A model generated the notes under the pieces. The model ran no database searches and had not been told where the DNA came from. It saw nothing but the letters and a program-made list of their open reading frames with translations. The translations under genes and the position numbers were made by a program. From positions 1 through 64,000 of the forward strand of contig NZ_VAUP01000015.1 in NCBI RefSeq assembly GCF_005871085.1: DNA of 64,000 bases, written 5' to 3'. Source of the DNA: Xanthobacter autotrophicus (GTDB lineage: Bacteria; Pseudomonadota; Alphaproteobacteria; Rhizobiales; Xanthobacteraceae). This document shows, one piece after another, positions 1-8,612 of the stretch (within the stretch, counting starts at the first letter, position 1; each line of letters begins with the position of its first letter).

Positions 1-37
1 CTCCGCTTCCCGCGGGGCGCCCACCTTCCAGCCCGCA

Positions 38-124
38 ATTATGCGGAGCAGAACCCCCGCCGAAACCGGCGGCAACACAGACCTTACAGGCCGGCGCTCT
101 GCATAATCCCGCTCTCCGCATAAT
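38..124. repeat. Small inverted-repeat insertion in the DUF736 gene
   Basis: An 11-bp sequence ATTATGCGGAG at 38-48 is repeated in inverted orientation (CTCCGCATAAT) at 114-124, with a further GCATAAT copy at 101-107. The 87-bp interval falls exactly where the DUF736 reading frame breaks off. It has no coding capacity of its own. The repeats look like recombinase binding arms of a small non-autonomous element or an attachment site; which recombinase is involved cannot be told from the window. Confidence 0.5.
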
Positions 125-281
125 CGATGCGGCCCACCAGGACCCGGTGGCTGGGGGCGTTCTCACCGTTGGTCCGCAGGTCGGGGACGATGCGCACGCC
201 CTTGGCCTGGACGCTGAGGGTGACGATCTCGCCGGTGAACTCGTTCGCGCCGGTCTTCTTGAAGGTGCCGATGGTGGCCAT
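84..281 (-). pseudogene. DUF736 family protein, 3' end broken
   Basis: The first 50 residues read as a DUF736 protein (start MATIGTFKKTG, then FTGEIVTLSVQAKGVRIVP and GENAPSHRVLVGRI). DUF736 proteins are normally about 100-110 residues and occur on integrative conjugative elements and plasmids; their function is not established. Here the family-like part stops after GRI, followed by a short unrelated tail and a stop at residue 65. Just past the breakpoint, at 36-1 on the same strand, a reading AGWKVGAPRE resembles the continuation of the family, but in another register. An inverted-repeat element at 38-124 sits between the two. The start is supported by a GGGAG ribosome site. The gene is therefore probably inactive; its 3' end lies outside the window. 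Confidence 0.7.
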
Positions 282-656
282 GGTAAATCTCCCGTCTTCC
301 GTTTCCGAGCCCGCACCATTGCGGACTCGATGGCGATCGGAAGGCCGGAGGCGACCGACGCCGCATCGCCTCGGGGTCCCCGTCGCGCTCGCGCGATGGG
401 GTGAGAATTGCGACCGGAGCGCAGCGGAGGATGGCGCGAGAGGGACTTTCTTGCCTCGCGAGGAATGACGGCTTCAGCCGGCAGGGGACGAAAGTCATGA
501 TGCGCCGTTGCGGCAGAGGCGGTCGAGGCGCAGCCGTCCTTGGGCCAGATCCGCCCATTGGAGAGGCCGTTTGGAGCGGTCGACCGACGGATACCGAACG
601 GGGATTATGGCGACCCGCCGCAACCTCACGGAAGACCGGCCTGATCCTCTTCGGCT
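282..656. other. Gap without a recognised gene
   Basis: This stretch separates the DUF736 start from the end of the small membrane-protein gene. Several open frames cross it on both strands but all are arginine/proline-rich, have no ribosome sites and resemble no family I know. The minus-strand ribosome site of the DUF736 gene lies at its left edge. I see no terminator or repeat in it. Confidence 0.5.
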
Positions 657-1160
657 TCACGTCCCCCGTTCCGGGCCGGCTCCGTGTGCTTCCGCAGCCA
701 AGGTTACAACCGGCCAAGATCGCTCCCACCATGCACTGGTCCGCGACTGACCGCCAGGCGCTATGCTCGCGACCCGCAACAGCGTCGTGATGCCGATGGC
801 AACAGCGCCGATGATCGAGAAGACGATCTGCCACGTCTCGGACGACATGGCGAGCTTCGCGATACCATGGGTGGCGTGATAGCCGGCGAAGACGGCGGGG
901 GCGACGAAGACGAGCGCAACGAGGAACCGCGCCCACATCGGACGAACGATCACGAGCAGAACCTGGCCGATGCCGAGCGTGACGCCCCCGGCGATCAGGC
1001 CAAAGACGATCGCACCGAGCCAGCCCGCTCCGGTATTGTATGCCCAAGTGCCGGCGCTGACGGCAGCGAAGAACGGCAGCACGAAGACGGCGAGCGTAAA
1101 CAGCAGCCAGCAGAATAATACGATGGCGGCGAGACCGAGCGGGATGCCGAGGAAGATCAT
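657..1160 (-). CDS. Small integral membrane protein of unknown function
   Basis: A 167-residue protein with four or five hydrophobic segments (roughly residues 1-30, 45-70, 72-92 and 108-128), the first beginning MIFLGIPLGLAAIVLFCWLL. The C-terminal 35 residues are polar. A GGAGA ribosome site precedes the ATG. I do not recognise a named family. Proteins of this kind are common passengers in the DUF736-DUF2493-ParB blocks of rhizobial islands, and the orientation matches that block. Function unknown; the inner membrane is the likely location. Confidence 0.6.
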   Translation of the reverse strand: MIFLGIPLGLAAIVLFCWLLFTLAVFVLPFFAAVSAGTWAYNTGAGWLGAIVFGLIAGGVTLGIGQVLLVIVRPMWARFLVALVFVAPAVFAGYHATHGIAKLAMSSETWQIVFSIIGAVAIGITTLLRVASIAPGGQSRTSAWWERSWPVVTLAAEAHGAGPERGT

Positions 1161-1297
1161 GGTGGTGTCTCCGTGAGGAAAGCTCTGACAGTTGCGCCTT
1201 CCACCACCACCGCGGCGCGATCACCAGCATAGCAAGGGAAGATGGATGCCGGAATCCCAGCAAGGGAGATACCCGGCACGTCATGCGTACACCTCCG

Positions 1298-1465
1298 CTA
1301 TCTGGCGAAGGGGTCGATTTCCCGAACGATCTGCGAGGCATCACCGTCGAATTCGTCGGCCGGTACGACCGACAGGCTGCCATCTCCGGCGCGGAAGATC
1401 ACGATGACGACCATCAGGGTCTTGGCGAGGCTGAGGGCGAAAGCCTGTGCATCGTTGGAGGACAT
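1298..1465 (-). CDS. Small hypothetical protein (55 aa)
   Basis: The frame encodes 55 residues starting MSSNDAQAFALSLAKTL and ending VREIDPFAR. I chose the ATG at 1465 because an AGGAG ribosome site lies about 9 bases upstream; a longer in-frame start at 1498 has none. The protein is slightly acidic with one amphipathic N-terminal helix and no membrane segment, motif or recognised domain. It lies in the same orientation as the surrounding island genes, which supports it being a real small passenger gene, but no function can be assigned. Confidence 0.5.
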   Translation of the reverse strand: MSSNDAQAFALSLAKTLMVVIVIFRAGDGSLSVVPADEFDGDASQIVREIDPFAR

Positions 1466-1849
1466 GGGGTCCGGCTCCTGCTCGAAGCGGAGGACCATCC
1501 CCCGCTGACAGGCGCCCGACGGGTCCGGCCGAGGGCCGCAATCACCGCGCAGGCGAAGCGGAGCGGCGGCACGCTATGCGTAGCCGACCCCTTGCGGGTT
1601 GATGGCGTCAAGCCCTCGGTCGGACCAAGGATCAGCGCTAAAAAAGCGGGGGTGGATCGTCGCTCGAAGATCGGCAGGTGCGGCCGTCTCCCTGCATAAG
1701 CAGGCTCTGGCGGCTTTGTTCAGCTACACGTCTGATGAGTACAGGTCCTGCTCGTCTGTCTGGTAAAAATCGATAACGGAGCCAGCACTTTCATGAGAAA
1801 CGTTCAGGGCTCGTGAAATACGATTCCGAAGGTGGAGGAAGGGCAGCGC
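1466..1849. other. Gap without a recognised gene
   Basis: About 380 bases between the small 55-aa gene and the end of the DUF2493 gene. It contains the ribosome site of the small gene at its left edge. I see no further convincing coding frame, no RNA gene and no strong terminator hairpin. Confidence 0.45.
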
Positions 1850-2770
1850 TCATGCGCCACCCACCCCGAAGCGGTAGACCGGGACGCCGAGCTTGCGGGC
1901 CTTGTCGGCGAGATTGTCCTGGATGCCCGTGCCGGGGAAGATGATGACCCCAATGGGCATGACCGAGAGCATCTGGTCGTTGCGCTTGAAGGGAGCCGCC
2001 TTGGCGTGCCGGGTCCAATCGGGCTTGAAGGCCACCTGCGGCACCTTACGGGCATCGGCCCAGCAGGCGGCGATCCTTTCGGCACCCTTCGGCGAACCGC
2101 CGTGCAGCAGCACCATGTCCGGGTGCTTGGCGTGGACCTGGTCGAGCTTGGTCCAGATCAGCTTGTGGTCCACCGTGTCGCCGCCGGAGAAGGCGATCTT
2201 GGGTCCGGCGGGCATCACCACCTCGGTCTCCGAACGCCTTCGGGCGGCGAGGAAATCGCGGCTGTCGATGAGGGCCGCAGTGAGGTGTCGATGGTTCACC
2301 ATGGATCCGGTGCGCGGGCGCCAGGCTGAGCCGGTGTGGCGCTCGAAGGCATCGGCGGCTTCGTCGCGCATCAGCTCGAAGGCATCGCGGCGCTCCACGA
2401 GGCTCTGCCCCTCGGCGATGAGGCGTTCCAGTTCCACCGAGCGCACCTCGCTGCCGTCCTGCTCCTGCTGGCTGCGGCGCTGGCCCTGCTCATTGTCGTC
2501 GAGGGTACCGGAGATGCGGCCGGCGGCACGGTGGAAGAGATGGACAGTCGACCACAGGAGATCGGATAGATCCGGCTCGAGGAGGGTATCCTGCAGCGTC
2601 GCGATCAGCGCATCGAAGATGTCTGCGATGGCGCCGGTGATGCGGTCGGCCTCGGGAAGCGGCCGGGGATTAGGCTCGTCCTCGAAGGGACGATATCCGT
2701 AGAGCTGAAGTTCCTGCAGCAGGTGATCGGTGGGAGAAGAGGCGTGGGGTTCGTCGTGCTCGGTGCTCAT
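1850..2770 (-). CDS. DUF2493 (YspA-like SLOG) domain protein
   Basis: A 306-residue protein. The C-terminal 120 residues carry the DUF2493/SLOG signature: KIAFSGGDTVDHKLIW, then LLHGGSPKGAERIAACWA and the RNDQML segment, a Rossmann-like fold thought to bind a nucleotide-derived ligand. The N-terminal part is helical and acidic and is typical of the longer island version. The ATG at 2770 (MSTEHDEP) follows a GGAG site; an upstream open extension to 3163 is arginine-rich and unlikely to be translated. Its neighbours are the other core passenger genes of the conjugative-element block. The biochemical activity is unknown; links of SLOG proteins to nucleotide signalling and defence are family-level knowledge only. 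Confidence 0.85.
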   Translation of the reverse strand: MSTEHDEPHASSPTDHLLQELQLYGYRPFEDEPNPRPLPEADRITGAIADIFDALIATLQDTLLEPDLSDLLWSTVHLFHRAAGRISGTLDDNEQGQRRSQQEQDGSEVRSVELERLIAEGQSLVERRDAFELMRDEAADAFERHTGSAWRPRTGSMVNHRHLTAALIDSRDFLAARRRSETEVVMPAGPKIAFSGGDTVDHKLIWTKLDQVHAKHPDMVLLHGGSPKGAERIAACWADARKVPQVAFKPDWTRHAKAAPFKRNDQMLSVMPIGVIIFPGTGIQDNLADKARKLGVPVYRFGVGGA

Positions 2771-3111
2771 GGGAGGCTCCGTCGGTTGGACCGCAGCCTT
2801 GCGGCCTTCATGGCGACGAAGCCGGCGGGCGGGTCGGACCTGCACCCCGCGGGAAGCGCGGGGCCGGAGCGTGAGCGGAGGATGGCGGAGGCCGGCGATT
2901 TTGTTTCGCGATGGAAAGGCGGTGGCAGGGGACCCGCGACGCCTGCGTCGTGGGGAAACACCGGCGCCGGAAAATCGTCGGCCGTAGCCATTGCCGGGAC
3001 GGCGCGACTGCTGGCCGATCGCCCTCTGGAAGGCCTGGCTGCGGATCCTCTGTCGACGGTGTGAGCCTCTGAGCGTGGCGTTAGCGTATCCCCGCTCCCA
3101 GTTCCTCCAGG
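2771..3111. other. Leader region of the DUF2493 gene
   Basis: This 340-base stretch has no supported gene. Close to the DUF2493 start there is a short hairpin (GCCGCA and TGCGGT separated by four bases on the minus strand) just ahead of the GGAG ribosome site. The remainder is GC-rich with no recognisable signal. Confidence 0.4.
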
Positions 3112-4149
3112 TCACGGGCTCAACGCCATGAAGCGGCTGACATCCTCGGGAGCAAGATGGCATCGGAGTCGCGCCCGCAAGGCGTCAACGCCAAAGGCGC
3201 GCAGATCCTCGTTGAAGTCGCCGAGCGTTGGCGAGAGCACGATGGCCTCGACCCTGGCGGAGTTCGCTCGTGCGGTTAAGCTGTCTCGTGCTGTGACGCC
3301 GGCAGGATCGTTGTCGCGGACGATGTAGAGCCGCCGCAAGCCAGGTGGGAAAGCGATGACGGCAAGGTGTGCGGCCGAGAGCGCCGCTGCCATGGGGAGG
3401 TTGGGCAGCGCCGTGCGCACGGAGAGGGTGGTCTCGATGCCCTCACTGGCGGCTAGAACGTCGTCAGGCCTACCGAAGCGAACGGCATGCTCCAGCAGGT
3501 GGCCCATGGCCCTTCGTGGCGTGGCGATGCTCGCTTTGTCGGACCCATCGGGAGCGAGCCATGTCCGGTGGATGCCCGTGATCCGTCCCCTGAGATCGGT
3601 GACGGCGGCAATCATGGCCGGCAGGGGTTGAATGGGTTCGCGTGGATCCGGGCGGTAATAGCAGCGCGGGTGAAAGCGGAGACTTCCGGTTTCGTGCAGA
3701 GCCGTGATGCCGCGGTTCCGCAGATACTTCTCCACGATTGTGCCCGGAATCGACTGTGCGGCGGCGAAGAGACGACGTGCCGAGGTGACAGTGTCACGTG
3801 AGGAACATTGCTTTCCGCCATGGGGAGCTTCCGCTTCTCGTGAGATTGGTGGAAGGCGCAGAAACATTTCGGCCTCTGCAGCCACTTCGGAGAAGTGGGA
3901 CAGGCCCCGGCTTTCGCGGATCACGTCGAGGAGATCACCGTGCTCCCCCGTCGCTGCATCGGTCCATTTGCCGGCGGGGCCTTTCGCACTGTCTCGCAAC
4001 CGCACGAACATGGAGCGGCCGGGCGAATTGCGGACATCGCCCACCTGCCAATAGTGCCCCTGTCGCCGGCCGGCCGAGAGATAATGTCGGCAGATTGCCT
4101 CCGCCTGCCGCCCCAACTGCCGGGCGAGATCGTGCGCAGCATCCGTCAT
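3112..4149 (-). CDS. Toprim domain-containing protein
   Basis: A 345-residue protein. The N-terminal 100 residues contain a primase-like region (HYWQVGDVRNSPGRSMFVRL, then GKWTDAATGEHGDLLDVI), and the C-terminal half holds a Toprim fold with the catalytic glutamate in ASEGIETTLS and the acidic motif VRDNDPAG, the metal-binding residues shared by primases and topoisomerases. The length and arrangement match the Toprim proteins found beside DUF2493 and ParB genes on alphaproteobacterial conjugative islands. A role in element replication or transfer priming is plausible but not shown. The ATG is preceded by GGAG. It is downstream of the parB-like gene in the same direction, about 90 bases away. 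Confidence 0.85.
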   Translation of the reverse strand: MTDAAHDLARQLGRQAEAICRHYLSAGRRQGHYWQVGDVRNSPGRSMFVRLRDSAKGPAGKWTDAATGEHGDLLDVIRESRGLSHFSEVAAEAEMFLRLPPISREAEAPHGGKQCSSRDTVTSARRLFAAAQSIPGTIVEKYLRNRGITALHETGSLRFHPRCYYRPDPREPIQPLPAMIAAVTDLRGRITGIHRTWLAPDGSDKASIATPRRAMGHLLEHAVRFGRPDDVLAASEGIETTLSVRTALPNLPMAAALSAAHLAVIAFPPGLRRLYIVRDNDPAGVTARDSLTARANSARVEAIVLSPTLGDFNEDLRAFGVDALRARLRCHLAPEDVSRFMALSP

Positions 4150-4239
4150 GGGAACGCTCCAAGAGAAAGGCCCGCCGTCCGGGCCACGCGACAGGGGGAG
4201 CGCGAGGCGACGGGCGGCGGGCCAGGTTGCCCGGGAGGA

Positions 4240-6303
4240 TTATTCGGCAGCGATCGAGGAGGAGATCGCTTCGGGCTCCTCAGTGTCGGCGAGGTCCTCG
4301 CTGTCGGCCATGGCCGTTTCGCCGTCAGTCTCCGCCGTCTCTTCGCCGGCGGTGTTGGAGGGCTGGGTCCGCAGCGGTTCCGGGAGCCAGCCGCTGTCGG
4401 CGAGGAGGGTTTCAGCCTCCCGCGCCATGTCGCCCTTCTTGAGGTGGGCGATCCGCTCGGCTGCACGTTCCCCCTTCGCCTCGGTCACCGCCTGCAGGAT
4501 GCGGGCCTTGGTGACCCTGCCGAGGAAGGTGTCCACCGTGGGCTTCCATCCGGCCGCCGCCATGTCGAGCCCTACCGCCTGCGCCAACCGGTCGGCATGG
4601 GCGAAGGCGCGGGGACGGCGGTTCCAGGCCTCATGCACCACATTGACCGAGAGACTCACCACATGGGCGAACAGTGCAGCCTGGCTGTCACGGTCCCACC
4701 CGCTCAAGGTGTCCCAGAGCAAGCCCGACTCCTTGGGGAGTGCCTTGGCCCAGCTCTCATGCCGGACACGGATAGCCTCAGCCGAGACGCTATCGTTGAG
4801 GTCCGGCGCCTGGGCATTGAACGAAACACTCTTGAGATCGAGCTCAAGGCAGCTGTCCGAGCCGTAGGCGTAGAAGGCCTTCAGCGTCAGGGCATGGACC
4901 GCGGCGAGGAAGGCGACATCGGGCTGTTCGCCCAGAACATGGCGCAGGCCGAGGGTGCGGTGGGTGGTCAGCTCGGTGAGCAGCCGGTCGGAGATGGGGG
5001 TGAGGCCGTCTTCTTCCTCGGGCTCAGCACGAGCAGCGGACGATGCTGCCTCCTCGCGAGGTCCCGAAGGCGCATATGTGTCACCATCGGTCTCGATGGA
5101 AGGGTCATGGTCCTCTTCGACCGGCACCTCGTCCTCCGGGCGGACAAAACCCCGTTCCACCCGCAGCTTTCCATGCAGTGCGATGCTGACGAAGGCTCCG
5201 GCCCGGACAATCTCCGCTGGATCGAACACGAGGGGCCGCGTCTCGAAGGCCTCCAGCATCGCCTCGAGTTCCCCGAGCCGCGCGTCGACCCCTTCGGGAA
5301 GCTCGTCGGCATCGGCGTGCTCTTCGGAGAGGCGATCGTACTCCGCCTGGGCGACCTCCCGCGCAGCTTCCTCCTCTTCGGTCAGCGGCGTGGGTTCGCC
5401 CCGCAGCTGGCGCAGGCCGTAGGTGTGGCCATAGGCGAAGTCCGGCGCCACCTCGATCCACTTCCAGCCTTCGCTCCGGATCATGTCGGCCTCGACGGCG
5501 AGCTTCTCCGCCACCATCCGGTCGACGAGGGGCACATCCTGCAGCCAGCCACCGTCATCACCCTGGAACAGGTCGCGCAACACGGTGCCGCCGACCGTCT
5601 CATAGGCCTCGATGCCGATGAACTGGACTCGCTTGTCGGATGCCCGGACTGCGCCTTCGGTCAGCATGCGTCGGATGGCATAGGGCTGCTTGTCGTAGGT
5701 CTGGGCGAGACGCTCCAGCACCTGCTCCTGCCGCTCATGGTCACCGGAGACGGTGAAGGCCATGAGCTGATCGAGAGTGAGGCCGTCCTCGGCGTACACA
5801 TCGAGGAGCTTCGGCGAGACGGAGGCGAGCTTCAACCGCTGCTTCACCACGGCGACCGAGACGAAGAAGGCGGCCGCGATCTCCTCCTCGGACTGGCCCT
5901 TCTCCCGCAGAGCGAGGAAGGCGCGGAACTGATCGAGGGGATGCAGCGGTGCGCGCTGGACATTCTCTGCGAGCGAATCCTCCTCGGCGATACCGCCTTC
6001 GCGCACGATGCAGGGCACGGGCGCAGTCTTGGCGAGGCGCTTGCGCTTCACCAGCAGCTCCAGCGCCCGATAGCGCCGCCCGCCGGCTGGGATCTCATAC
6101 ATGCCGGTTTCGACGCCATCGGCGTCAATAACAGCGCGAACGTTGAGGCCCTGGAGCAGGCCGCGCCGGGCAATATCCTCGGCGAGTTCCTCGATGGAGA
6201 CACCGGCCTTCACCCGGCGGACGTTGGACTGGCTGAGCACCAGCTTGTTGAAGGGGATATCGCGGGACGAGGAGAGGGTGATCTTCTGAACGGCCGTGGC
6301 CAT
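4240..6303 (-). CDS. ParB/RepB/Spo0J-like partition protein, large island form
   Basis: A 687-residue protein. The N-terminal ParB nuclease-like domain shows IPFNKLVLSQSNVRR, then IPAGGRRYRALELL (the GxRRxRA arginine motif) and ENVQRAPLHPLDQFRAF, followed by the helix-turn-helix segment EEIAAAFFVSVAVVKQRLKL. The long C-terminal 400 residues, with an acidic low-complexity stretch near residues 390-440, are typical of the plasmid and island version rather than of chromosomal ParB (about 290 aa). No parA partner is present in the window. It probably binds element DNA and helps maintain it. The ATG follows a GGAGA site at the base of a structured leader shared with the DUF932 gene. Confidence 0.9.
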   Translation of the reverse strand: MATAVQKITLSSSRDIPFNKLVLSQSNVRRVKAGVSIEELAEDIARRGLLQGLNVRAVIDADGVETGMYEIPAGGRRYRALELLVKRKRLAKTAPVPCIVREGGIAEEDSLAENVQRAPLHPLDQFRAFLALREKGQSEEEIAAAFFVSVAVVKQRLKLASVSPKLLDVYAEDGLTLDQLMAFTVSGDHERQEQVLERLAQTYDKQPYAIRRMLTEGAVRASDKRVQFIGIEAYETVGGTVLRDLFQGDDGGWLQDVPLVDRMVAEKLAVEADMIRSEGWKWIEVAPDFAYGHTYGLRQLRGEPTPLTEEEEAAREVAQAEYDRLSEEHADADELPEGVDARLGELEAMLEAFETRPLVFDPAEIVRAGAFVSIALHGKLRVERGFVRPEDEVPVEEDHDPSIETDGDTYAPSGPREEAASSAARAEPEEEDGLTPISDRLLTELTTHRTLGLRHVLGEQPDVAFLAAVHALTLKAFYAYGSDSCLELDLKSVSFNAQAPDLNDSVSAEAIRVRHESWAKALPKESGLLWDTLSGWDRDSQAALFAHVVSLSVNVVHEAWNRRPRAFAHADRLAQAVGLDMAAAGWKPTVDTFLGRVTKARILQAVTEAKGERAAERIAHLKKGDMAREAETLLADSGWLPEPLRTQPSNTAGEETAETDGETAMADSEDLADTEEPEAISSSIAAE

Positions 6304-6360
6304 GGGATATTTCTCCGCGACGGGCGGCCGGAGATCCTCTCTCTGGCCTCCAACACGTCA
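6301..6360 (-). promoter_or_regulatory. Structured 5' leader of the parB-like gene
   Basis: On the minus strand the leader reads GTGACG...TTG, then GGCC, a loop containing GAGAGAGG, GGCC again and CCCGTC, immediately followed by the GGAGAA ribosome site and ATCCCATG. The two GGCC arms and the GACG/CGTC arms can pair. The same order of elements, loop sequence and start context occurs ahead of the DUF932 gene at 7668-7727. A translational control element is inferred; no ligand or protein partner is visible. Confidence 0.5.
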
Positions 6361-6430
6361 CGAAGCACGGCGCCGCCCTCTGCCTCTGAGGACGGCGCCG
6401 CAGAACCGACGATCCGGAAAGCCGGCACCA

Positions 6431-6472
6431 CACAAAGCCGGAGACACGGCGTTCCGCATCTCCGGCTTTGTG
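6431..6472. terminator. Strong 14-bp hairpin after the DUF932 gene
   Basis: CACAAAGCCGGAGA at 6431-6444 pairs perfectly with TCTCCGGCTTTGTG at 6459-6472 around a 14-base loop. It lies five bases beyond the stop codon of the DUF932 gene, the position expected for a terminator or a 3'-end stabilising stem. There is no U-run on the minus-strand side, so intrinsic termination is uncertain. A second GC-rich palindrome lies at about 6368-6401. Confidence 0.5.
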
Positions 6473-6476
6473 GATC

Positions 6477-7670
6477 TCAGGCGGCGCGGTCGAGGAGCTT
6501 CTTCGCCCGCGCCTCCAGATCGAGGCGGGCATCCTGGTGCGGCTTGTCCCGGGCCACAGCCGTGATGCCTTGGACGAAGTCGAAGATGCTCTCGGGCTTG
6601 CGGCCTTCTTCGGCGAGCACGGTCTCGATCACTTTCTGCGTCTCGGCCTTGGAGAACCCCTTGCGGCGCAGGAACTCTGTACGGTCCTCGTCGGTGCGCG
6701 CCACGATGCGCTCGCGGGCCGCCTTGATGCCGTTGACGAAGGGCATGGGGGAGGAGTTGGCGAAGCGCTCCAGAGCTGGCGCCGCCTGATGGGCGAAGCG
6801 CGAGGCGGCATACTTCGAGTGGCGAATGGTGATCTCCTCGAAATCCTCCACACCCCAGAGGTTGCGGTTCTGGCAGACCGCCCGCAGATAGAAGCTGGCG
6901 ATCCCCAGCGTCTTGGCGCCCACCTCCGAGTTCCAGCAATAGAAGCCGCGGAAGAACAGGTCAGGCGAGTCGTCCGGCAACCGCCCGGCCTCGATGGGGT
7001 TGAGATCGTCCACCAGGAATAGGAAGACGTCCCGGTCCGAGGCATAGAGGGTGGTGGTATCCTTGGTGATGTCGACGCGGGGATTGTAGATGCCGGTCGA
7101 CCAGTCGAGCACGCCGGGCACCTTCCAGCGGGTGTCGCCGGCGCCATTACCAGCAATGCGACGCACCGCATCCACAAGCTCATGGTCGTATATGCGGCCA
7201 TAGTCGGGCCCGGTCACGGCCCGCAGCTCGACGCGGCCATCCTCCACCTCCAGCGTCTTCACCTGCTCGGCGCGGTGCGTCAGCAGGCCGTGCTGCAGGT
7301 TGATGCCGGCGAGCGGCGCAGGAAGCTGGCGCAGATAGGACGCCGGGGCCCCGATCAGGCTCGCAAGCTGGCTGAAGCTCCAGTGCGTCGGGGCAACAGG
7401 TGCCTCCCTGCCAGGCAGCGCGAGCGTCAGCCGGTCCGGCACCTCTCGGCTCGCTTCGACGCGAATAGCCGCGCTCTCCACAGTGCGCGTCCGGCTCCGG
7501 TCGGACCGGCCGCGCACCGCGCCATACAGCTCAGACAGGGACAGATAGCGCTCGTCCACCGGCCGGGAGAACCACTCCGACGACACGCGGCCGACGCGCT
7601 CGCCGCGATTGACATCCACCTTATACCCGCCGCTCGGATCACCGCGGGCGTCCAGAACCTGTTCGTTCAT
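6477..7670 (-). CDS. DUF932 domain-containing protein
   Basis: A 397-residue DUF932 protein, a family related to phage and plasmid-encoded proteins and always found on mobile elements. Recognisable segments are THWSFSQLASLIGAPASYLR, then GRVELRAVTGPDYGRIYDHE, YASDRDVFLFLVDD and FFRGFYCWNSEVGAKTLGI. The C-terminal third is helical. No catalytic residues are established for the family, so the function is unknown. I placed the start at the ATG at 7670, because GGAGA precedes it with good spacing and the start context matches the parB-like gene; an upstream in-frame ATG at 7685 overlaps that ribosome site. It is the first gene of the minus-strand block in this window. Confidence 0.88.
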   Translation of the reverse strand: MNEQVLDARGDPSGGYKVDVNRGERVGRVSSEWFSRPVDERYLSLSELYGAVRGRSDRSRTRTVESAAIRVEASREVPDRLTLALPGREAPVAPTHWSFSQLASLIGAPASYLRQLPAPLAGINLQHGLLTHRAEQVKTLEVEDGRVELRAVTGPDYGRIYDHELVDAVRRIAGNGAGDTRWKVPGVLDWSTGIYNPRVDITKDTTTLYASDRDVFLFLVDDLNPIEAGRLPDDSPDLFFRGFYCWNSEVGAKTLGIASFYLRAVCQNRNLWGVEDFEEITIRHSKYAASRFAHQAAPALERFANSSPMPFVNGIKAARERIVARTDEDRTEFLRRKGFSKAETQKVIETVLAEEGRKPESIFDFVQGITAVARDKPHQDARLDLEARAKKLLDRAA

Positions 7671-7730
7671 GGGATCGTTCTCCATGACGGGCGCCGGCAG
7701 CCTCTCTCCCGGCAGTCAACCCGTCACGGA
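7668..7730 (-). promoter_or_regulatory. Structured 5' leader of the DUF932 gene
   Basis: TGACGGG at 7685-7691 pairs with CCCGTCA at 7720-7726, and GCCGG at 7693-7697 pairs with CCGGC at 7709-7713. On the minus strand this is a two-part stem with a loop containing GAGAGAGG. The ribosome site GGAGA begins directly after the stem, so stem formation could hide or expose it. The same arrangement precedes the parB-like gene. Confidence 0.55.
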
Positions 7731-7798
7731 AAACCGGTCCACCCTCTCACTCTTGAGGGGCGTTGCGGGGCAGGCTGTGCGAAAACCCAAACGGATTA

Positions 7799-8612
7799 GG
7801 GCCTGTGGGGATTCATCGCGAATTGATGACGGCAGCGGCGAGGTAGATCATTGCAGAGAAGCTCTGATCAGTTTTGTCGGCGCGCATGGCGATGCGCTTG
7901 AACTCCTTGAGTTTGCAGAAGAAGTTCTCGATGAGGTGACGCCATTTGTAGAGTTCGCGGTCGAGCGGCCGCGGCTTGGCGCGCCGTGAATGCTGCGAGA
8001 TGACCATCTTGGCACCGCGTGCGTCAAGATCGGCGATGATGGCGTTGCTGTCGAAAGCCTTGTCGGCGATCAGGCCGCCGAACTCGATCCCGCCGAGCAG
8101 CGGCTCGACGCCGACGGTATCGAACCGGTGTCCCGGCAGCAGCTCGAAGCGCACAAGGTTGCCGAGCGCATCGGTCAGCGCGAGGATCTTGGTCGTCATG
8201 CCGCCCTTGGAGCGTCCTATGGCCTGGCTCTGAGACCCCCTTTTGCGCCCTGTCCGTGACGGTGGACCTTGACGATCGTTGCATCCACCATGGCGTACTC
8301 CATGTCGGGCTCGTCCGAGCAGGCCTCGAAAAGCCTCACGAAAACATCGGCTTTGCGCCAGTCGCTGTAGCGCCGGAACGCCGTGCTCCAGTTGCCGAAC
8401 ACAGCCGGCAGATCGCGCCACGGACTGCCGGTCCGCGCGATCCAGAGCACCGCCTCGATAAACCGACGATTGTCGCCGCCACTGCGCCCAGGGTCCGTCG
8501 GCTTGCCCAGACAATGCGGTTCCATCTTCGCCCATTGGGCGTCGCTCAGCACATATCGATCCATCAGAAGCGTGAATCACAATCCAAACGCTTTGTGAAT
8601 CCCCACAGGCCC
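7799..8612 (-). mobile_element. IS5 family element, IS427 group
   Basis: An 814-bp insertion sequence. Perfect 17-bp terminal inverted repeats GGGCCTGTGGGGATTCA lie at 7799-7815 and (inverted) at 8596-8612, flanked by a TA duplication at 7797-7798 and 8613-8614, as is usual for the IS427 group. It carries one transposase in two overlapping frames and lies between the conjugative-element block and the metal resistance cluster. The intact ends and frames suggest a recent insertion. Confidence 0.93.
7813..8564 (-). CDS. IS5/IS427 transposase, made by programmed frameshift
   Basis: The first frame (8564 down to 8217) starts MDRYVLSDAQWAKMEPHCLG and includes the first catalytic aspartate in MVDATIVKVHRHGQGAKGG. 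The second frame continues with GRKRGSQSQAIGRSKGGMTT, LIADKAFDSNAI and the C-terminal YKWRHLIENFFCKLKEFKRI, which holds the catalytic glutamate. A slippery run at 8236-8244 (AAAAGGGGG on the minus strand) sits where the frames must join, as in other IS427-group elements that use ribosomal frameshifting. The stop codon lies inside the terminal repeat. The protein cuts and joins the element ends; it looks functional. Confidence 0.9.

Noticed and set aside
163-1383. A 406-codon minus-strand frame across the left end
   Set aside because: Overlaps the DUF736 and membrane-protein genes in another frame and is arginine-rich without motifs.
2771-3163. N-terminal extension of the DUF2493 protein
   Set aside because: The extension is arginine-rich and overlaps the end of the Toprim gene; the start at 2770 has a ribosome site.
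3895-6789. A 964-codon plus-strand open frame
   Set aside because: It is antisense to the ParB-like gene, which has clear family motifs; the plus frame is a GC-bias shadow with no recognisable domain.
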